Notes under the pieces: generated by a model
Database searches by the model: none
What the model was told of the DNA's origin: nothing
Seen by the model: only the letters and a program-made list of their open reading frames with translations
Part shown: positions 24,382 to 36,154 of the stretch, in pieces
Layout: each line of letters opens with the position of its first letter
How positions within the stretch are numbered: the stretch's first letter is position 1
Assembly: GCA_963281155.1 (NCBI GenBank)
Contig: CAUJLY010000002.1
Location: forward strand, 3,224,001-3,288,000
Reading direction: 5' to 3'
DNA length: 64,000 bases
DNA from: Rhabditophanes sp. KR3021
Taxonomy: Eukaryota > Nematoda > Chromadorea > Rhabditida > Alloionematidae
Position numbers and translations under genes: made by a program

Positions 24382-25784
24382 TTAATCTTGTCCATATAAA
24401 TCCTCTGGGTGGTAATATTCACCCATCAAGCGAGAAACGTGAACAGATTTGACCGTCGACGTTGGAGTTATATATAGAGAGATTAAATCGGCAGGAATCA
24501 AATCAAAGATAGAACTGCTAACATTGATATTCTCAAATGCTTCCAAATTCTTAATTTCCATAGCCAGCATTGGATTACCTGGAATGGTATTATTAGTTAG
24601 TAAGTAAATTATTTTATATTTGTTAAAAAGGTTAGATATCGCCAATACTTAAGACTTTGTACCTATAATTTTTATAAGCTGCAAGCAATTTATATGATGA
24701 CATTTAACATCAAATTTTAATAGGTTACATACTAACAGTTCAGTGAAATTGCTCGAATGAATCTAATGGATTTTTCTATATGTGTACTTGGTGAATTCTC
24801 TTTAAAGTAATAGCACATCTTTTCTAAGCATTGGTCTCATTTTTTAGTTTTAATTAATCTTACATTCTATTTGAAAGTTTTCACTCTTCTGCATGAATCT
24901 TGGGGTTAATTTATATGGGACGCATAAAACAAGTACTGGTACAGAATGACGTTTTGCAGCCAGACACAAACTCAAGGTTCCTGATTGAGCAATACAACTT
25001 CCGTCAGCCAAGACAGCAGCACATGAAATAACAACACGTGTTGCTTTTCCCATTGCATCCGGAACATCACAAGATGAAATTGTTTCGTTCTCAAAGCTGC
25101 CTATTTCTTCTGTGTCAGACACTTGAATAATGTTCAAATTGGGATGAACTTTACGGGCAGCTTGTAAGAATGCTTTAAGGGTATTGGCAGTATTCAATTT
25201 AAATGTTATTACTGTGTCGGTTTTCAAGATATGGTTGATAGTTTGTTTACTCATATTCTTTGAACACAATTTCATTTCTTCTCTTAGCTCATCAATCAGA
25301 GAATCAGTTTCTTCTTTCAATTTTTCCGGGTTGATTTGCTTGTCATTATTATCACCTTCACTCCATAGTTTCTGGAACAATCATATTATTTTCATTTCAA
25401 AGTATAAAACATACGTTTAGAGATTCATATGGATTCAAAATAGCCTCAGGGCCAAGTTTAAAACGATGCCACTGCTCACGCATCATTTTAATTACAGACA
25501 ACACCATATTTCTAATGACATACTCATTTTTGTTAAACCCATAGATAATTGATCCTTCTTTGCGTAACAGTTTAACAGCATCTCTAAAATAGAGTAAATA
25601 TTATGATAGAAAATTATTAAACTTACTCGATATTTTCATACTCCCCCAAATTAACAACTTTTCTAAGGTAGTCCAAAGTATCCTTAGCCAATTGAAGTGT
25701 AGATACACGGGTTGAGTTTTTTTCCAAGTTCCATAAAAATATTTCTCTGTAATAGGTGAGCTTATCAGTATTTGAACCACTCAT
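24382..25784 (-). CDS. EIF2B2: Translation initiation factor eIF2B subunit beta
   Basis: A regulatory-core subunit of the eIF2B guanine-nucleotide exchange complex in the cytosol, which reloads eIF2 with GTP. Exons (minus): 25627-25784, 25415-25583, 24864-25371 and 24382-24578; phases 2, 0 and 1 fit and give 343 residues (human about 351). The N-terminal helical domain is followed by the Rossmann-like part: HILKTDTVITFKLNTANTLK, RVVISCAAVLADGSCIAQSG, TLSLCLAAKRHSVPVLVLC and YKLTPRFM. The C-terminal FDLIPADLISLYITP ... SRLMGEYYHPEDL is the beta-type ending, which argues against the alpha or delta subunits. Confidence 0.93.
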
Positions 25785-26038
25785 TTTTACAAATGGTTTC
25801 GAAGTTCAGCACTTCTTGGTGACTGCTATAACTAACGTAATACCAATCTTATACGATATTTCTTTTTGAGATAATAATTTGAAAGAGTGAACAAGTTAAA
25901 TATGCTAACTAAACCAAACACGTTTAAACGAACAAAAACAAATGATCACATAAGTGCAATTACATATAAACATACAATTGATAGTAATTTATAAATAATA
26001 GATACGTATCAAAAGGAAATACATGGATTCAAAGAGAT

Positions 26039-26374
26039 CTAAGATTCAATTACCGAAGGCTCGACTTCCTTTGGTTGTGGCAAAGTATGGCCTCTGCAGC
26101 ATTCAGTTTCATACTCGTTTCTAACCCAGGTTTCAGGTTTGTCCCATTCTCTAGGTGGAACGTAGATGCAGCAGCAATTGCTCTTCAATCTATTCATGTG
26201 TTCGTTGTCAATAGTACCTTTCTCCCATGTGACATGTAGGTCCTCCCTAGGCTTAGCTTCATCCTCTTCTTTTGGCTTAGTTAAACGGAGGACCAATGGC
26301 TGAGTTGGAACTGAAATAGGAACTTCAATAGTTTGGGTAGTGGGGGCTGAAGATGGAATAGTTCGGTTATTCAT
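26039..26374 (-). CDS. PPP1R11: Protein phosphatase 1 regulatory subunit 11 (inhibitor-3)
   Basis: A single-exon gene of 111 residues. It has the family core VTWEKGTIDNEHMNRLKSN followed by CCCIYVPPREWDKPETW and a later CCRGH. In this family those regions bind protein phosphatase 1 (the preceding LHVTW resembles an RVxF-type site), and the Cys-rich part carries E3 ubiquitin-ligase activity in mammals. The start is the first ATG of the frame. The upstream part is Pro/Thr-rich and low complexity. Confidence 0.9.
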   Translation of the reverse strand: MNNRTIPSSAPTTQTIEVPISVPTQPLVLRLTKPKEEDEAKPREDLHVTWEKGTIDNEHMNRLKSNCCCIYVPPREWDKPETWVRNEYETECCRGHTLPQPKEVEPSVIES

Positions 26375-27107
26375 TGTAAAGACTTACTCATACACAAATT
26401 ATTACTCATTAAATATATTCACAATGACTCAAAATTTGCAATTGTGAAATAAAATTTAAATATTTATTAAATTATATTCAAAGGGATAATATAATAAGAA
26501 TTTAAAACATGCATTGAAAGTAAATCAAAGAGGTATGAATAATGTGTAATATATACTTTGAACAATTAAAGATTTTAATATCTGAACAATTATAAAAACT
26601 AGTACTTGAACCATTAGCATTGGATATATTAATTGAAATAAAATCAAAAAGATGTTTGTCTTCTATTCAGAATTAATACAGAAATGTTGTACTAATCCTT
26701 GTAGAGGACATTTGATATAGCAAGCTTGTCTGAAGTAGTCCAATCCGATAAACGAAATTAAACCGTGGATTTCATGCATAGCACATATGGGAAGCGAACC
26801 AGTGCCTCTGACATTGGAAGAAACAATTTTTTCTCTGTGTCACATATGATCGAAATTAGTTGTTGCTAGATAGGTGATCATTTTGGTATTTGATGTTCAA
26901 TATTTAAACCGTAAATATTAAGTATTTATGCCCAAAAGTGTTTATTAGAATGTTTTTAATGAACAGTTATCACTTATTACTTAATACTTTTATAAAATTG
27001 ATGTGTAACTCATAATCTAGTTGACATTTTTCCAAACAGTATACCACTTCCGCTTTAATATAACTTACTTTAGACAAACTAAAAACATCATCTTGTACAA
27101 ATATAAA
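26375..27107. promoter_or_regulatory. Divergent region between PPP1R11 and the MRG gene
   Basis: 733 bp between two divergent start codons. It should hold both promoters, and it also contains a minus-strand gene-like fragment at 26663-26838. A T-rich acceptor-like CTTTAG lies about 35 bp before the MRG gene ATG. Confidence 0.35.
26663..26838 (-). pseudogene. Unassigned gene fragment
   Basis: A minus-strand open stretch of 57 codons ending in TAG. It has unusually gene-like composition for this region (SSNVRGTGSLPICAMHEIHG, then LISFIGLDYFRQACYIKC), preceded by an acceptor-like ACACAG. No start codon or upstream exon could be found in the 250 bp before the MRG gene. I do not recognise the family. 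It could be the last exon of an overlooked gene or a relic. Confidence 0.25.
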
Positions 27108-28475
27108 ATGGCGGAATTTCCTTTTCTAGACAAGCTTGAAGAAGATAGTTCTATTTATTGTTCACATCAAGGTACTAATTTTCTGGCTAAAATTTTAAAA
27201 GTAACGGGAGAAAAGGAAGAAAAAATATTTAAAATTCACTACCAAGTAAGTTGTTTAAAAATACTATCTTATTCGATTTCATTCAATTCTGTTTTATGTT
27301 CTTTTATTCTGTTATAGGGATGGAGTTCAAAATATGACGAAGAAATCAAATATGAAGAATGCAAAAGCCGTTTGACTCAATGCCCAGTACCTCAAAGTCC
27401 TATTGAATTTTCAGAGAGTGATGATTGTAATGGTGGTGTGTCTGATTATTCCTCTGCTAACGAAGAGGTTGAATTAGAACTGGGATTTATTTTTGAGGCG
27501 GTTGAAGAGTTAAGAGTTATCAGAAACAAGAAAAAGAAAACTAATGATGGAGAGAATAGTGAGAAAAAAGAGGATTTAATCAAGAATGATGAAGGACAAA
27601 ATATGATCAAAACTCAGATATGGAAGAATAAACATATATGGATATTACCTGAACCAGCTGAAGATGATAATGAGGAACTAGAAGATCCATTTGACTTTGA
27701 TTCTATGGATGGTGATGACAAAAGTATATTAAATGAAATCGAAGCTTTAGAAAATCAAGCTACTTATTTTAATACTTCGGAAGATTTGCAGGAAACATAT
27801 AATTGCCCTTGTTGTTTAAAAATACAACATCAAAATACTACATCAGGACTGTCGTATAAAGATCGTATTGAAACGTCAAATTTATTTTTATCAGTTGAAA
27901 CAAAAAAATGCCTACCGAACTCTCGTAATTTGCTTAGATCTGGCTATATTGCAAAGCTGCCTTGTCAATACAGCATACGTCAAATATTTTTAGATTTCTT
28001 TAATACGGAAATACTGGAGAAAATCAAAATAAATCTACCAATTTGTCCCTTATATAAACTAATAACTACTAATTTAAAAGAGCTGTGGTTAAAATTGATA
28101 CGCTTAAGAATTATGTTTGATTCCGCACTGCCCCATACATTACTATATAGAACAGAAAAAGTTCAAATCTCAAACATATTCGACGGAGAAGATACAATAA
28201 AATGTGATCTGGAGAGAGGAACTATTCAGTATTCGAGATACTACGGATATCTTCATTTAATTCGCTTTCTAGTTACTTTGCAAAGAAGACTGTGTTCAAT
28301 GAATGTAAGCAAAGAACTGCTTACTTTCTTTGTTATCATTGTTGACAAACTGATGCACTTCCTGAAAATTAACCAGCATATTTACTACGACAATCAAACA
28401 TACTTTGTGTTGAACAATGTTGAAACCATTCGGGAAGTTGAAGAATCTCAAAGAAACGATAACTACTTGCATTGA
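27108..28475 (+). CDS. MRG15: MRG15/MSL3-family chromo-barrel and MRG-domain protein
   Basis: A chromatin adaptor of NuA4/MSL-type complexes, nuclear. Exons 27108-27245 and 27318-28475 join in phase 0 to give 431 residues. The N-terminus is a chromo barrel (EDSSIYCSHQGTNFLAKIL ... FKIHYQGWSSKYDEEIKYEE). A long acidic, Lys/Glu-rich linker follows, with a CPCC motif near residue 195. The C-terminal MRG domain is recognisable from LPCQYSIRQIFLDFF through ALPHTLLYRTEKVQ, SRYYGYLHLIRFLVTL and FFVIIVDKLMHFL. The linker is longer than in human MRG15, so an MSL3-type identity is possible. Its stop is only 175 bp from the FTSJ3 start. Confidence 0.88.
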
Positions 28476-28650
28476 CTTTCTTTTACATTTAAATAAATTT
28501 CTTTATTCAGTTTGAATGTCGTGTGCATATCTTGAACAGAAAGTTCGCAATTTTGAATAAAACTTTGGAAAATAGTACCTGCTTGTTTAATGGTTTTCAA
28601 TTTTTTGTAATTAAAAGAGAACATATTTTAGTTTCTAAACACATAAAGTC

Positions 28651-31600
28651 ATGGGAAAAAAAGCTAAAACAGGAAAACAGCGTAAAGATAAATTTTACCA
28701 ATTGGCTAAGGAAGCAGGTATGTTTTTCTGATTACTTTCAAATTATTAATCGTTTCATTCTTGTTTAGGATATCGTTCTCGTGCTGCTTATAAATTGCTC
28801 CAATTGAATAAAAGATTTGAATTTTTACAAAATTCCAGAGCCTTGGTTGATCTATGTGCAGCTCCTGGTAAATCATTCTTCATTAAAATTAGAGATAAAA
28901 ATATAAAAAATGTTTATTCTAAAAATAGACAATCAAATGTGGGAAAGGGGAATTAAAATTTAGAGAAGATAATATTTTTTACATCAAAAGCTTTTACAGC
29001 AAAAGTAGTACCAGTTGTACGAGCATTGTTTGAGTTGAGTAGATATGTTTCTTTCTGGCTCTCACTTTTCTCGTCAATTTATTGAGAAATTAAAGGTGGT
29101 TCCTTGACTTTGCCACCCCGTTCTGAAAATAACTTCATTTGAGCAGGCTTGGTCGGAACTTAAAGTATTAATAAATCATTTAAATTTTACCTTGTAGCAC
29201 TTCTTGTGGTTTTTGCCAGAGAGCATTACTTCCAATTAAAGACGAGCCGCTTTCATCTTTAGAAACTTTTCTAGCCCAACCTCTTCGATACTAGTATTCT
29301 CCATCATTCCAGTGATTTCATAAGATGGTCCTTTGTTTCCTTCTTCTTTTGCCATCTTTGATAATTAAATTCCAATTGAGCAGATATTAGAACTAAAGAT
29401 GATTAAAATGATTACATTAGAATAACAAAAAATTAGTCAGCGTAACGGGTTAAAAGAGATAACAGGATGTGTAAATATGGATAGGCATAGTGTTAAATTG
29501 AAGACCTGACTTTCTCATTACATTCAGTAAGAAAAGTGCCATTCTAAATTTATTTATGGAAGCGATTGGAATGGCTTGTTTTGCAATGTGTCTAAGGTGT
29601 CGAATTTTAGTTATAATCAAATTTTATATATAATAATCATTGAAATAATGTTCAAATTTTGGACATATTGGGACAAAAATAAGTAATTGGTTCACAGTAA
29701 ACATAATTTAAACTAACTATTTATGAAAACTTTTATAATTATTTATTTTTTAGGAGGATGGCTTCAAGTAGCTTCTCAAAACATGCCAGCATCATCAATT
29801 TGCATTGGTGTTGATTTGGCCCCAATCAAACCTATCAAGAATTGTATTACCTTTGTCGGTGATATCACTCACGAAACAACGAGACAACGTATCCGTAAGG
29901 AATTAAACACTTGGTTGGCTGATTGTGTTCTCCACGATGGAGCTCCAAATGTCGGTATGACCTGGATTCACGATGCCTTCCAGCAGAATTGTCTTGTACT
30001 GATGGCTCTCAAATTGGCAACCCAAGTATTGAAAAAGAATGGTTTCTTCATCACTAAAGTTTTCAGATCAGCTGATCACGGCGCTTTAGTTGATGTATTT
30101 GAAAAGTTGTTCAGACGTGTTCATATCTGGAAACCTGCTGCCTCCAGAATGGAATCTGCCGAAATTTTCATGGTTTGCGAAGGGTACAGAAAACCTGCCA
30201 AAGTTCCAGCTGAATATTTGGATGCCAAGCAAGTCTTCAAACAATCTGATGAAGATGTTGCCGGTATTTCATTGAAAAATCAAATCATCAGTAAGAAGTC
30301 TAAGAAGGCCAAGCCACTCGGTTATGAAGAAAACAACATCACTGCTACTAGTACAATCAAATTAAGTGACTATTTGGTTAGTTCGGATCATATTATGACC
30401 ATTGCCAAAGCCAGTCAAATTGTTATTGATGACCCACGCTGGCAAACTGACCCATTGACCACTGATGATATCAGAGACTATCTTAAAGATATCAAAGTGT
30501 TGGGGCCAGCCGAATTAAGAGTAATCTTCAAGTGGAGAAAAGCCATCCTCGAAAAGACAGCTAAAGAAAAGAAGCAAGATGAAGAGGACAATGAAGTTCC
30601 ACACATTTTGACCGAAGAAGAACAAGCCGCCCTGGAACAAGAAGAAGTCGAAAAACAGATTAAGGCTGTTGTTGACGAGGAGAAATCCGCTGATAAGCGT
30701 AAGAAGCGTAGAGAAAATAAAGTCAAGAGTAAATTTGAGGAAGCCAAGAAGATGGATATGATCCAAGAAGGAGATTCTATGCTTATTTCTGATGACGTCA
30801 ATTTGTTCAGTTTGGCCAAGATCCGTAAAAAGTTGGATGTCAACAAGATTTCCGGAGACAACGTTGAAATGCCTGAAATCTTTGATAATGAGGAATTAGT
30901 TGCAGTCAACACTAAGCCACTTCAATATGACAGTGCTGATGAGGATGAAGACTTCACTAATGGAGACTGGGAAACGAGGGAAAATGAAGACGAAGACGAA
31001 GATGCCGAAGGGAATGAGGAGGAAGATTTATCCGATAATGAGCTTGTCAATAATGAAGAAACTGGAATGACAACAGATGAACGCAGAGTCAATCGTACTG
31101 CCGCATGGTTTGATAGAGATGGCTTGTCAGAGTTGTTGGGAGAGCCTAAGGATGATGACGAGGGCATGGATGATGATTCAGTTGATGGAAAGAATGAAGG
31201 AGAAATGGAGATAAGCCCTCAAGAATTGTCCGTCGTTGACTTCTCTAAATCTACTCGTGGAAAAAGAAAGATTCACCACGAAGGCAAAGACGCTTGGAGT
31301 GACGAGGAAACCAAAGAAGATGAGCTTGACATCCCTGACAAAAATGACTTTGATGAGGAAGACGATATCTGCAATAGTGATGAAGAAACTGAATTCCTGG
31401 GAGAAAATTCAAATGTTGCCAAGAGAGGCAAAAATGAACCGAATGAACCCAAGAAAAAGAAGCTTAAGCTTAATCCAGCCCAGTTGGCGTTAGGTGAGGA
31501 GATGATTTATTCTTCAAAGAAACGTTCTCAATTAGAGGATTGGGCTTGGAATAGATACACCTTCAATGACTCAGACCTTCCCGATTGGTTTGCTGACGAT

Positions 31601-32047
31601 GAAAAAAAACATTGCCTTAAACCACTTCCTGTTACAAAAGATCAAGTTGCCTTCTACAAGAAACAAGCAAATGAAATGAATGTCCGTACTATTAAAAAGG
31701 TTGCCGAAGCTAAAATCAGAAAGCATCGTAGAATGGAACGTAGAATGGAAAAAGCTAGAAAGCACGCTGAAAATGTGATGGATAACAACAACTTGGAGCA
31801 TTCTGAGAAGGTCAAGGAACTCACAAAGACTTATAAAAAGGCTATGCGTAAGGAACGTAAGCGTACTCAACTAACTGTAATGTCGAAGGGTAAACGTGGA
31901 AAAGTTAGTAGACCAAGAGGCCCATACAAGTGCGTTGATGCTCGGCTCAAGAAAGATGCTAGAGCTGACAAAGTTAAAGACAAGAGAGAGAAGAAGACTG
32001 GAAAATCTAAGAGCAAAGCCAAGGCTCAAAAGACCACTAAGAAGTAA
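28651..32047 (+). CDS. FTSJ3: rRNA 2'-O-methyltransferase FTSJ3 / Spb1
   Basis: A nucleolar AdoMet-dependent methyltransferase of pre-60S ribosome maturation. Exons 28651-28717, 28769-28867 and 29754-32047 join in phase 1 to give 819 residues (yeast 841, human 847). The N-terminal RrmJ/FtsJ domain has [23 protein letters not shown] joined to [29 protein letters not shown] and ITKVFRS, which supply the K-D-K-type catalytic set. A DUF3381-like middle, long acidic tracts, and the SPB1 C-terminal domain follow ([20 protein letters not shown], then the basic [14 protein letters not shown] and [20 protein letters not shown]). The large last exon has no introns; intron 2 (886 bp) carries an antisense insert. 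Confidence 0.95.
28868..29753 (-). mobile_element. Antisense gene relic in FTSJ3 intron 2
   Basis: On the minus strand, opposite FTSJ3, a frame begins with ATG ([18 protein letters not shown]) near 29354. After a frame change it continues as [20 protein letters not shown] and [12 protein letters not shown], then a 30-bp intron-like GTAAAA...TTTAAG, then [21 protein letters not shown] do not recognise the protein, and it shows no GIY-YIG motif. An AATAAA-equivalent on the minus strand lies about 45 bp from the host donor. It may be an inactive nested gene. Confidence 0.4.
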
Positions 32048-32289
32048 TTTCCCCTCCTTATTGGCAATCGTTGTTATTGTTTTAATATCATATTTTTGTT
32101 TGTTTGTTAAAATTTATTATTCTTGTTGGCATCGTTTAATAATTAAAATTTTTGATATAGTTCGATTTTATAATTGTACCCATTCTCACAATCTCCGATC
32201 ATATCACTCACACGCAAGTAATCATTCCATTTAATTTCTGGCAAAAATACATCCAATCAAATGCATGATCAATTTTGGGCACAATTAAC

Positions 32290-32683
32290 TTGCCAGCATA
32301 TTTTGTATTAAAACTTCTTTGAACACTTTATTTCCTCCAATACTGAAAAGATTTTCAAAGTTATTGCTAAACTTTCGATCTTCAATAAGCCTCTTGGCTA
32401 GATCTGTAAGCGAATTCATAATCAGAAAATTGTCAGTCTCCTCTTCCGGCATCGACTTACTCAAAACAACGTTGAATCTGTTTGCCAGAGTCTGAAATTA
32501 AGCGGAATAGAAGAGTTTCTACCCATTATTACCATATTTACTTTAGATGTATCTTTTGTTTCTATTGTAGCTTTCTTAAAATGTTGCATTTCTTAGGCAA
32601 GTCCCACGGTAAAACGCCATTCTTCCAATCCCATTTTGTTTGTCCATACCAAACACCAATTGAAACTTTGGGTAACGTACCAT
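32290..32683 (-). pseudogene. DHFR: Dihydrofolate reductase pseudogene
   Basis: The minus strand reads as a DHFR with several frame breaks. An ATG-led FQLVFGMDKQNGIG is followed in another frame by KNGVLPWDLP. Then come QHFKKATIETKDTSKVNM and VIMGRNSSIPL, and, after a further one-base shift near 32486, LANRFNVVLSKSMPEEETD and FSIGGNKVFKEVLI before a stop. At least three shifts occur within about 400 bp, and there is no intron where the homologous parts join. The C-terminal third is not recognisable. It could be a retrocopy or a dead tandem gene. DHFR normally reduces dihydrofolate to tetrahydrofolate. Confidence 0.65.
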
Positions 32684-33422
32684 CTTAATAGAGAAACGAG
32701 TACTATAGTACGCAAGACTAAAGTGTTGGTATCTTATAAAAGCAGTCAAATTTAAAAGCGTAACCGTTACTCCAAAAGCTCATTTCATGATGGGATACTT
32801 TGATAAAATTTTGTTAATTAGATGTTGATACAGGACCATCTTATCAATTCACATCGCCCACAATTACAATCTTTTTATGTCAAAAACGACAAGAACCAAT
32901 CTTTTTTGATAAATAAGCGTACAAGTCAATGTTTTTGCAAATGAGAAGCAGCTTGCTTGATAGGCATATAAATTTCTTAGCATATTGCATCATCCTTATT
33001 ACACATGGCGGTAATAACAAAGTGGTGGGTCAGTTTTAATTGCCAAACAATTACATATCTCTAAATGTCCTTACCATTAAGTATCTTTTAAGTTTAGTGT
33101 CTTTTACCTTTTACTTAGTGCAAAGTTGTTAAACTAGTTAACCAGATTTATACGCATACACACTTTCATAAACCTATTATTAATTTTGGTCTATACTATC
33201 ATACAATTATGTCATTATACCACCCTTTAAGCCAATTATAAATTCTTGTAAAATTTGATTGCACACGTGTCGGCTATTAGTGAAGCCAATAAATATTTAC
33301 GAAAACATCCTTGTTATCATTTTCAGAAACGTGTATTGAATGTCTGTTTTTTATTATTCTTTTTTGGTTGCTAAATATATTATCTGCTGCTTAACTAATT
33401 ATATTCCTTACTTGTAGTTATC
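32684..33422. promoter_or_regulatory. Upstream region of branched-chain aminotransferase
   Basis: 739 bp without supported coding sequence. An acceptor-like CTTGTAG ends 5 bp before the BCAT start, compatible with spliced-leader addition. Confidence 0.35.
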
Positions 33423-34735
33423 ATGATGAAGCCATCTTTACGCTTTTTGTCGACTCCTTTGACTACTGGAGCGACCCGTTTATCCTCTTCGAGTACCAAT
33501 GCCGAACCAATCCACAACGCTACTTTCAAACATTCTGATTTGATTGTTGAAAGATGTCTTGAGCAAAACAAGCAAGCCAAGCCACAAGATATGTCGAAGG
33601 TCAAATTTGGAGCTCAATTTGCTGATCATATGGTTGACATCGACTGGTCTGCAAATTCAGGATGGGCTGCTCCCAAAATCACACCTCTAAAGAACATGTC
33701 GCTGCACCCTGCTGCTAAGGTTTTGCACTATGCTGCCGAATTATTTGAAGGGATGAAAGCCTACCGCGGTGTTGACAACAAAATTCGCCTTTTCAGACCA
33801 GAAATGAACATGGCACGTATGAATAGAACTGCAAAGAGAGCTGCTTTACCCGTATGTCTAAATTCCCACTGGAATACATTTAATTAATGTTTTGTTTTTA
33901 GTCTTTTGACGAGGAAGAATTAATCAAGATTATTGGAGAGACAGTTAAAATTGATAAAGAATGGGTCCCTTATTCTGATGTTGCTTCATTATACATCAGA
34001 CCTACTTTAATTGGAACTGAAGGAACATTGGGAGTTGGAGAATCTTCCGCTGCCAAACTATTTGTTTTGACCGGACCAGCTGGAGCTTACTATCCTACAG
34101 GATTTCAACCAGTATCTTTGTTGGCTGATGCCAAAAATGTAAGAGCGTTCGAAGGTGGCGTTGGGGCTTTCAAAATGGGATCCAATTATCAGTCCACGAT
34201 CTTGATCGGCAAAGAAGCTGCTGCCAAGAATTGCCAGCAAGTTTTATGGTTGTATGGTAAAGAAGAGGAAGTTACTGAAGTCGGAACCATGAATTTATTC
34301 ATGTTCTGGAAGAACGAACAAGGCGAAGATGAGTTGATTACACCTTCACTGGACAAAGGAATCATCTTACCCGGAGTCACTAGACATTCTCTACTTGAAT
34401 TGGCCGCCTCGTGGGACGAATTCAAAATCAGCGAAAGAAACTTTACCATGGAAGAATTGAAGAGAGCAAACAAAGAAAAAAGAGTAAGCAAATAAATTAA
34501 AAAGGCGACTTATTATTTTTTCTAGCTATACCAAGTATTTGGCGCAGGAACAGCATGTGTCGTTTCCCCTGTAGGAAGAATTCTCCACAAAAACCAAGCT
34601 ACCGGGAATTATGATGAGATTATCATTCCAACCATGAATTCGAAAAACAACGTTATGCAGAGATTATATGACTCGATTATGGATATTCAATACGGCCGTG
34701 TCGAAGTTCCGGGATGGACTCGTATTGTTAGTTAA
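33423..34735 (+). CDS. BCAT: Branched-chain-amino-acid aminotransferase, mitochondrial type
   Basis: A PLP-dependent enzyme that interconverts Leu/Ile/Val and their 2-oxo acids with glutamate. Exons 33423-33851, 33902-34483 and 34526-34735, all phase 0, give 406 residues. The basic, Ser/Thr-rich N-terminus (KPSLRFLSTPLTTGATRLSS) looks like a mitochondrial presequence. Fold-type IV motifs are clear: AAELFEGMKAYRG, IRPTLIGTEGTLGV, GGVGAFKMGSNYQ (Schiff-base lysine), EVGTMNLFMFWKNE and ILPGVTRHSLLELA. The end is DIQYGRVEVPGWTRIVS. An adjacent in-frame ATG could also be the start. The BCAT2-like N-terminus and a nematode bcat-1 relationship are inferred. Confidence 0.95.
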
Positions 34736-35189
34736 ATTTAGTGCCATTTTTATGTTTCACATTAATTCCTACAATGCAATCTTATGAATTGATTTTATAT
34801 TCCATCACAACCATTACATATATTATTTAAAGACTATTTTCAAGTTTGAAAATCTGAAATCATAATATATTATTGAATTTTGATATTAAATAAAGATTCT
34901 TTATACAATAGTTGTTTCCTTTTTACAAAGATCTATTTTCAATTTTTAACAAGTTTAGAGGTCTATACTTAATTTTTGAGAAACTTAAAAATCTACATTC
35001 AGTTTACAACAATTACACTTAATATCAAACTTTAGACAATTTATTTATAACTTAGCAATGGTAGTATAATATAGAATTATATGATATTGATATGATACTG
35101 TGGGATGAATAAAAATAAGAAAATGAAACATAAATATACACAAATATAAATCTAGTTAAGTATATATTTACGAATAGTATTTATTTAGT
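34736..35189. other. Convergent 3' region with imperfect short repeats
   Basis: 454 bp between the convergent BCAT and CCCH genes. AATAAA-like signals occur near 34889. From about 34920 to 35010 a roughly 35-bp unit (TTTTCAATTTTTAACAAG-like, with AGATCTAT) recurs imperfectly two or three times. Confidence 0.35.
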
Positions 35190-36154
35190 TCAGGCATTTT
35201 TATTTTTTAAATCTGTGGCCTTTGCCTTAGTAGATCCGGTTTCACGAGGCATATTGTGGCTGAATGAACAATCTATTCCCTTTGGACAAGAGCCTTTTTC
35301 CTTAAAATGCCAGCACTCTTTGAAATGTTTGGCCAAGTCTTGGTTAGTTTCATCGAGAATATCGATCACTCCGTAAGTTTCATCATATTCCAAATATCCG
35401 TGAGCTAGATTGCAACTGGGAAAGTTGGCGCAATGCCGTTTGATTAGAAATGACGGACATACTCCTCTAGTCCAGTCTATGGTTAAACCGTCTTGTTTTT
35501 GAATCTGCAATCAAATGTTATATTTAGTTAGATAGTTTCCAATCTTACCTTACTTACTGTTCTCATATTAAAATGTACAGAGTTATCTTTCTTGAATCCA
35601 TCATAAGTAATGAGATTGTTTTGTCTGTGATAGGAGTTCCTACCGTCGCCAGAATAGTTGGACAATTGAGATGAGGAGCTCTCGTTGAATCTATTTTTTC
35701 TGGGCTTAGAATAGTAGGATTGACTGCCATCTCTAGAGTTATTGAACATTTGCTGATTGTAAGGGTCTATCATGGGTGGTTGATACATTGGAGCTATAGC
35801 GACATATCCAGGAGGGATCATTTGGCCTGGATATTGGGAACCGTCATTCATTGCTTGGTTAGCATATCCATTGTAGGACGTTCTTTGCCCAGTCATTGGA
35901 GCAGCAGCCATCATTGGTGCAATTCCTTGGGAAACCATCATCCCATTTTGGTAATAGTAAGGCTGGGGAGCAACATAGTGATGGTATGCATTTTCAACAT
36001 ACATTGGGTGACATTCTTCTCCAAGATGCAGATTGTTACTGTTAGACATAGGAGATTCACTTAATGAAGTGGTTGAAGAAGGAATCAACGCTTCGTCAGT
36101 TACCATGGTGGTGCGGGCATCGTTAGCAATGTTGCTTTCAAGAAGTCCTATCAT
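35190..36154 (-). CDS. Tandem CCCH zinc-finger protein
   Basis: A putative RNA-binding protein. Exons (minus) 35558-36154 and 35190-35504 join in phase 0 to give 303 residues. The N-terminal two-thirds are low complexity, rich in Asn, Ser, Tyr, Met and Pro (YYYQNGMMVSQG, GQMIPPGYVAIAPMYQPP), as in proteins that enter RNA granules. The last exon carries two C-x8-C-x5-C-x3-H fingers: CPSFLIKRHCANFPSCNLAH and CWHFKEKGSCPKGIDCSFSH. The long linker between them (about 35 residues) differs from the 18-residue TTP/PIE-1 spacing, so the exact subfamily is not clear. Confidence 0.8.

Noticed and set aside
30478..31870. Long minus-strand open frames within FTSJ3
   Set aside because: They are Ser/Leu-rich complements of the acidic and basic tracts of FTSJ3 exon 3.
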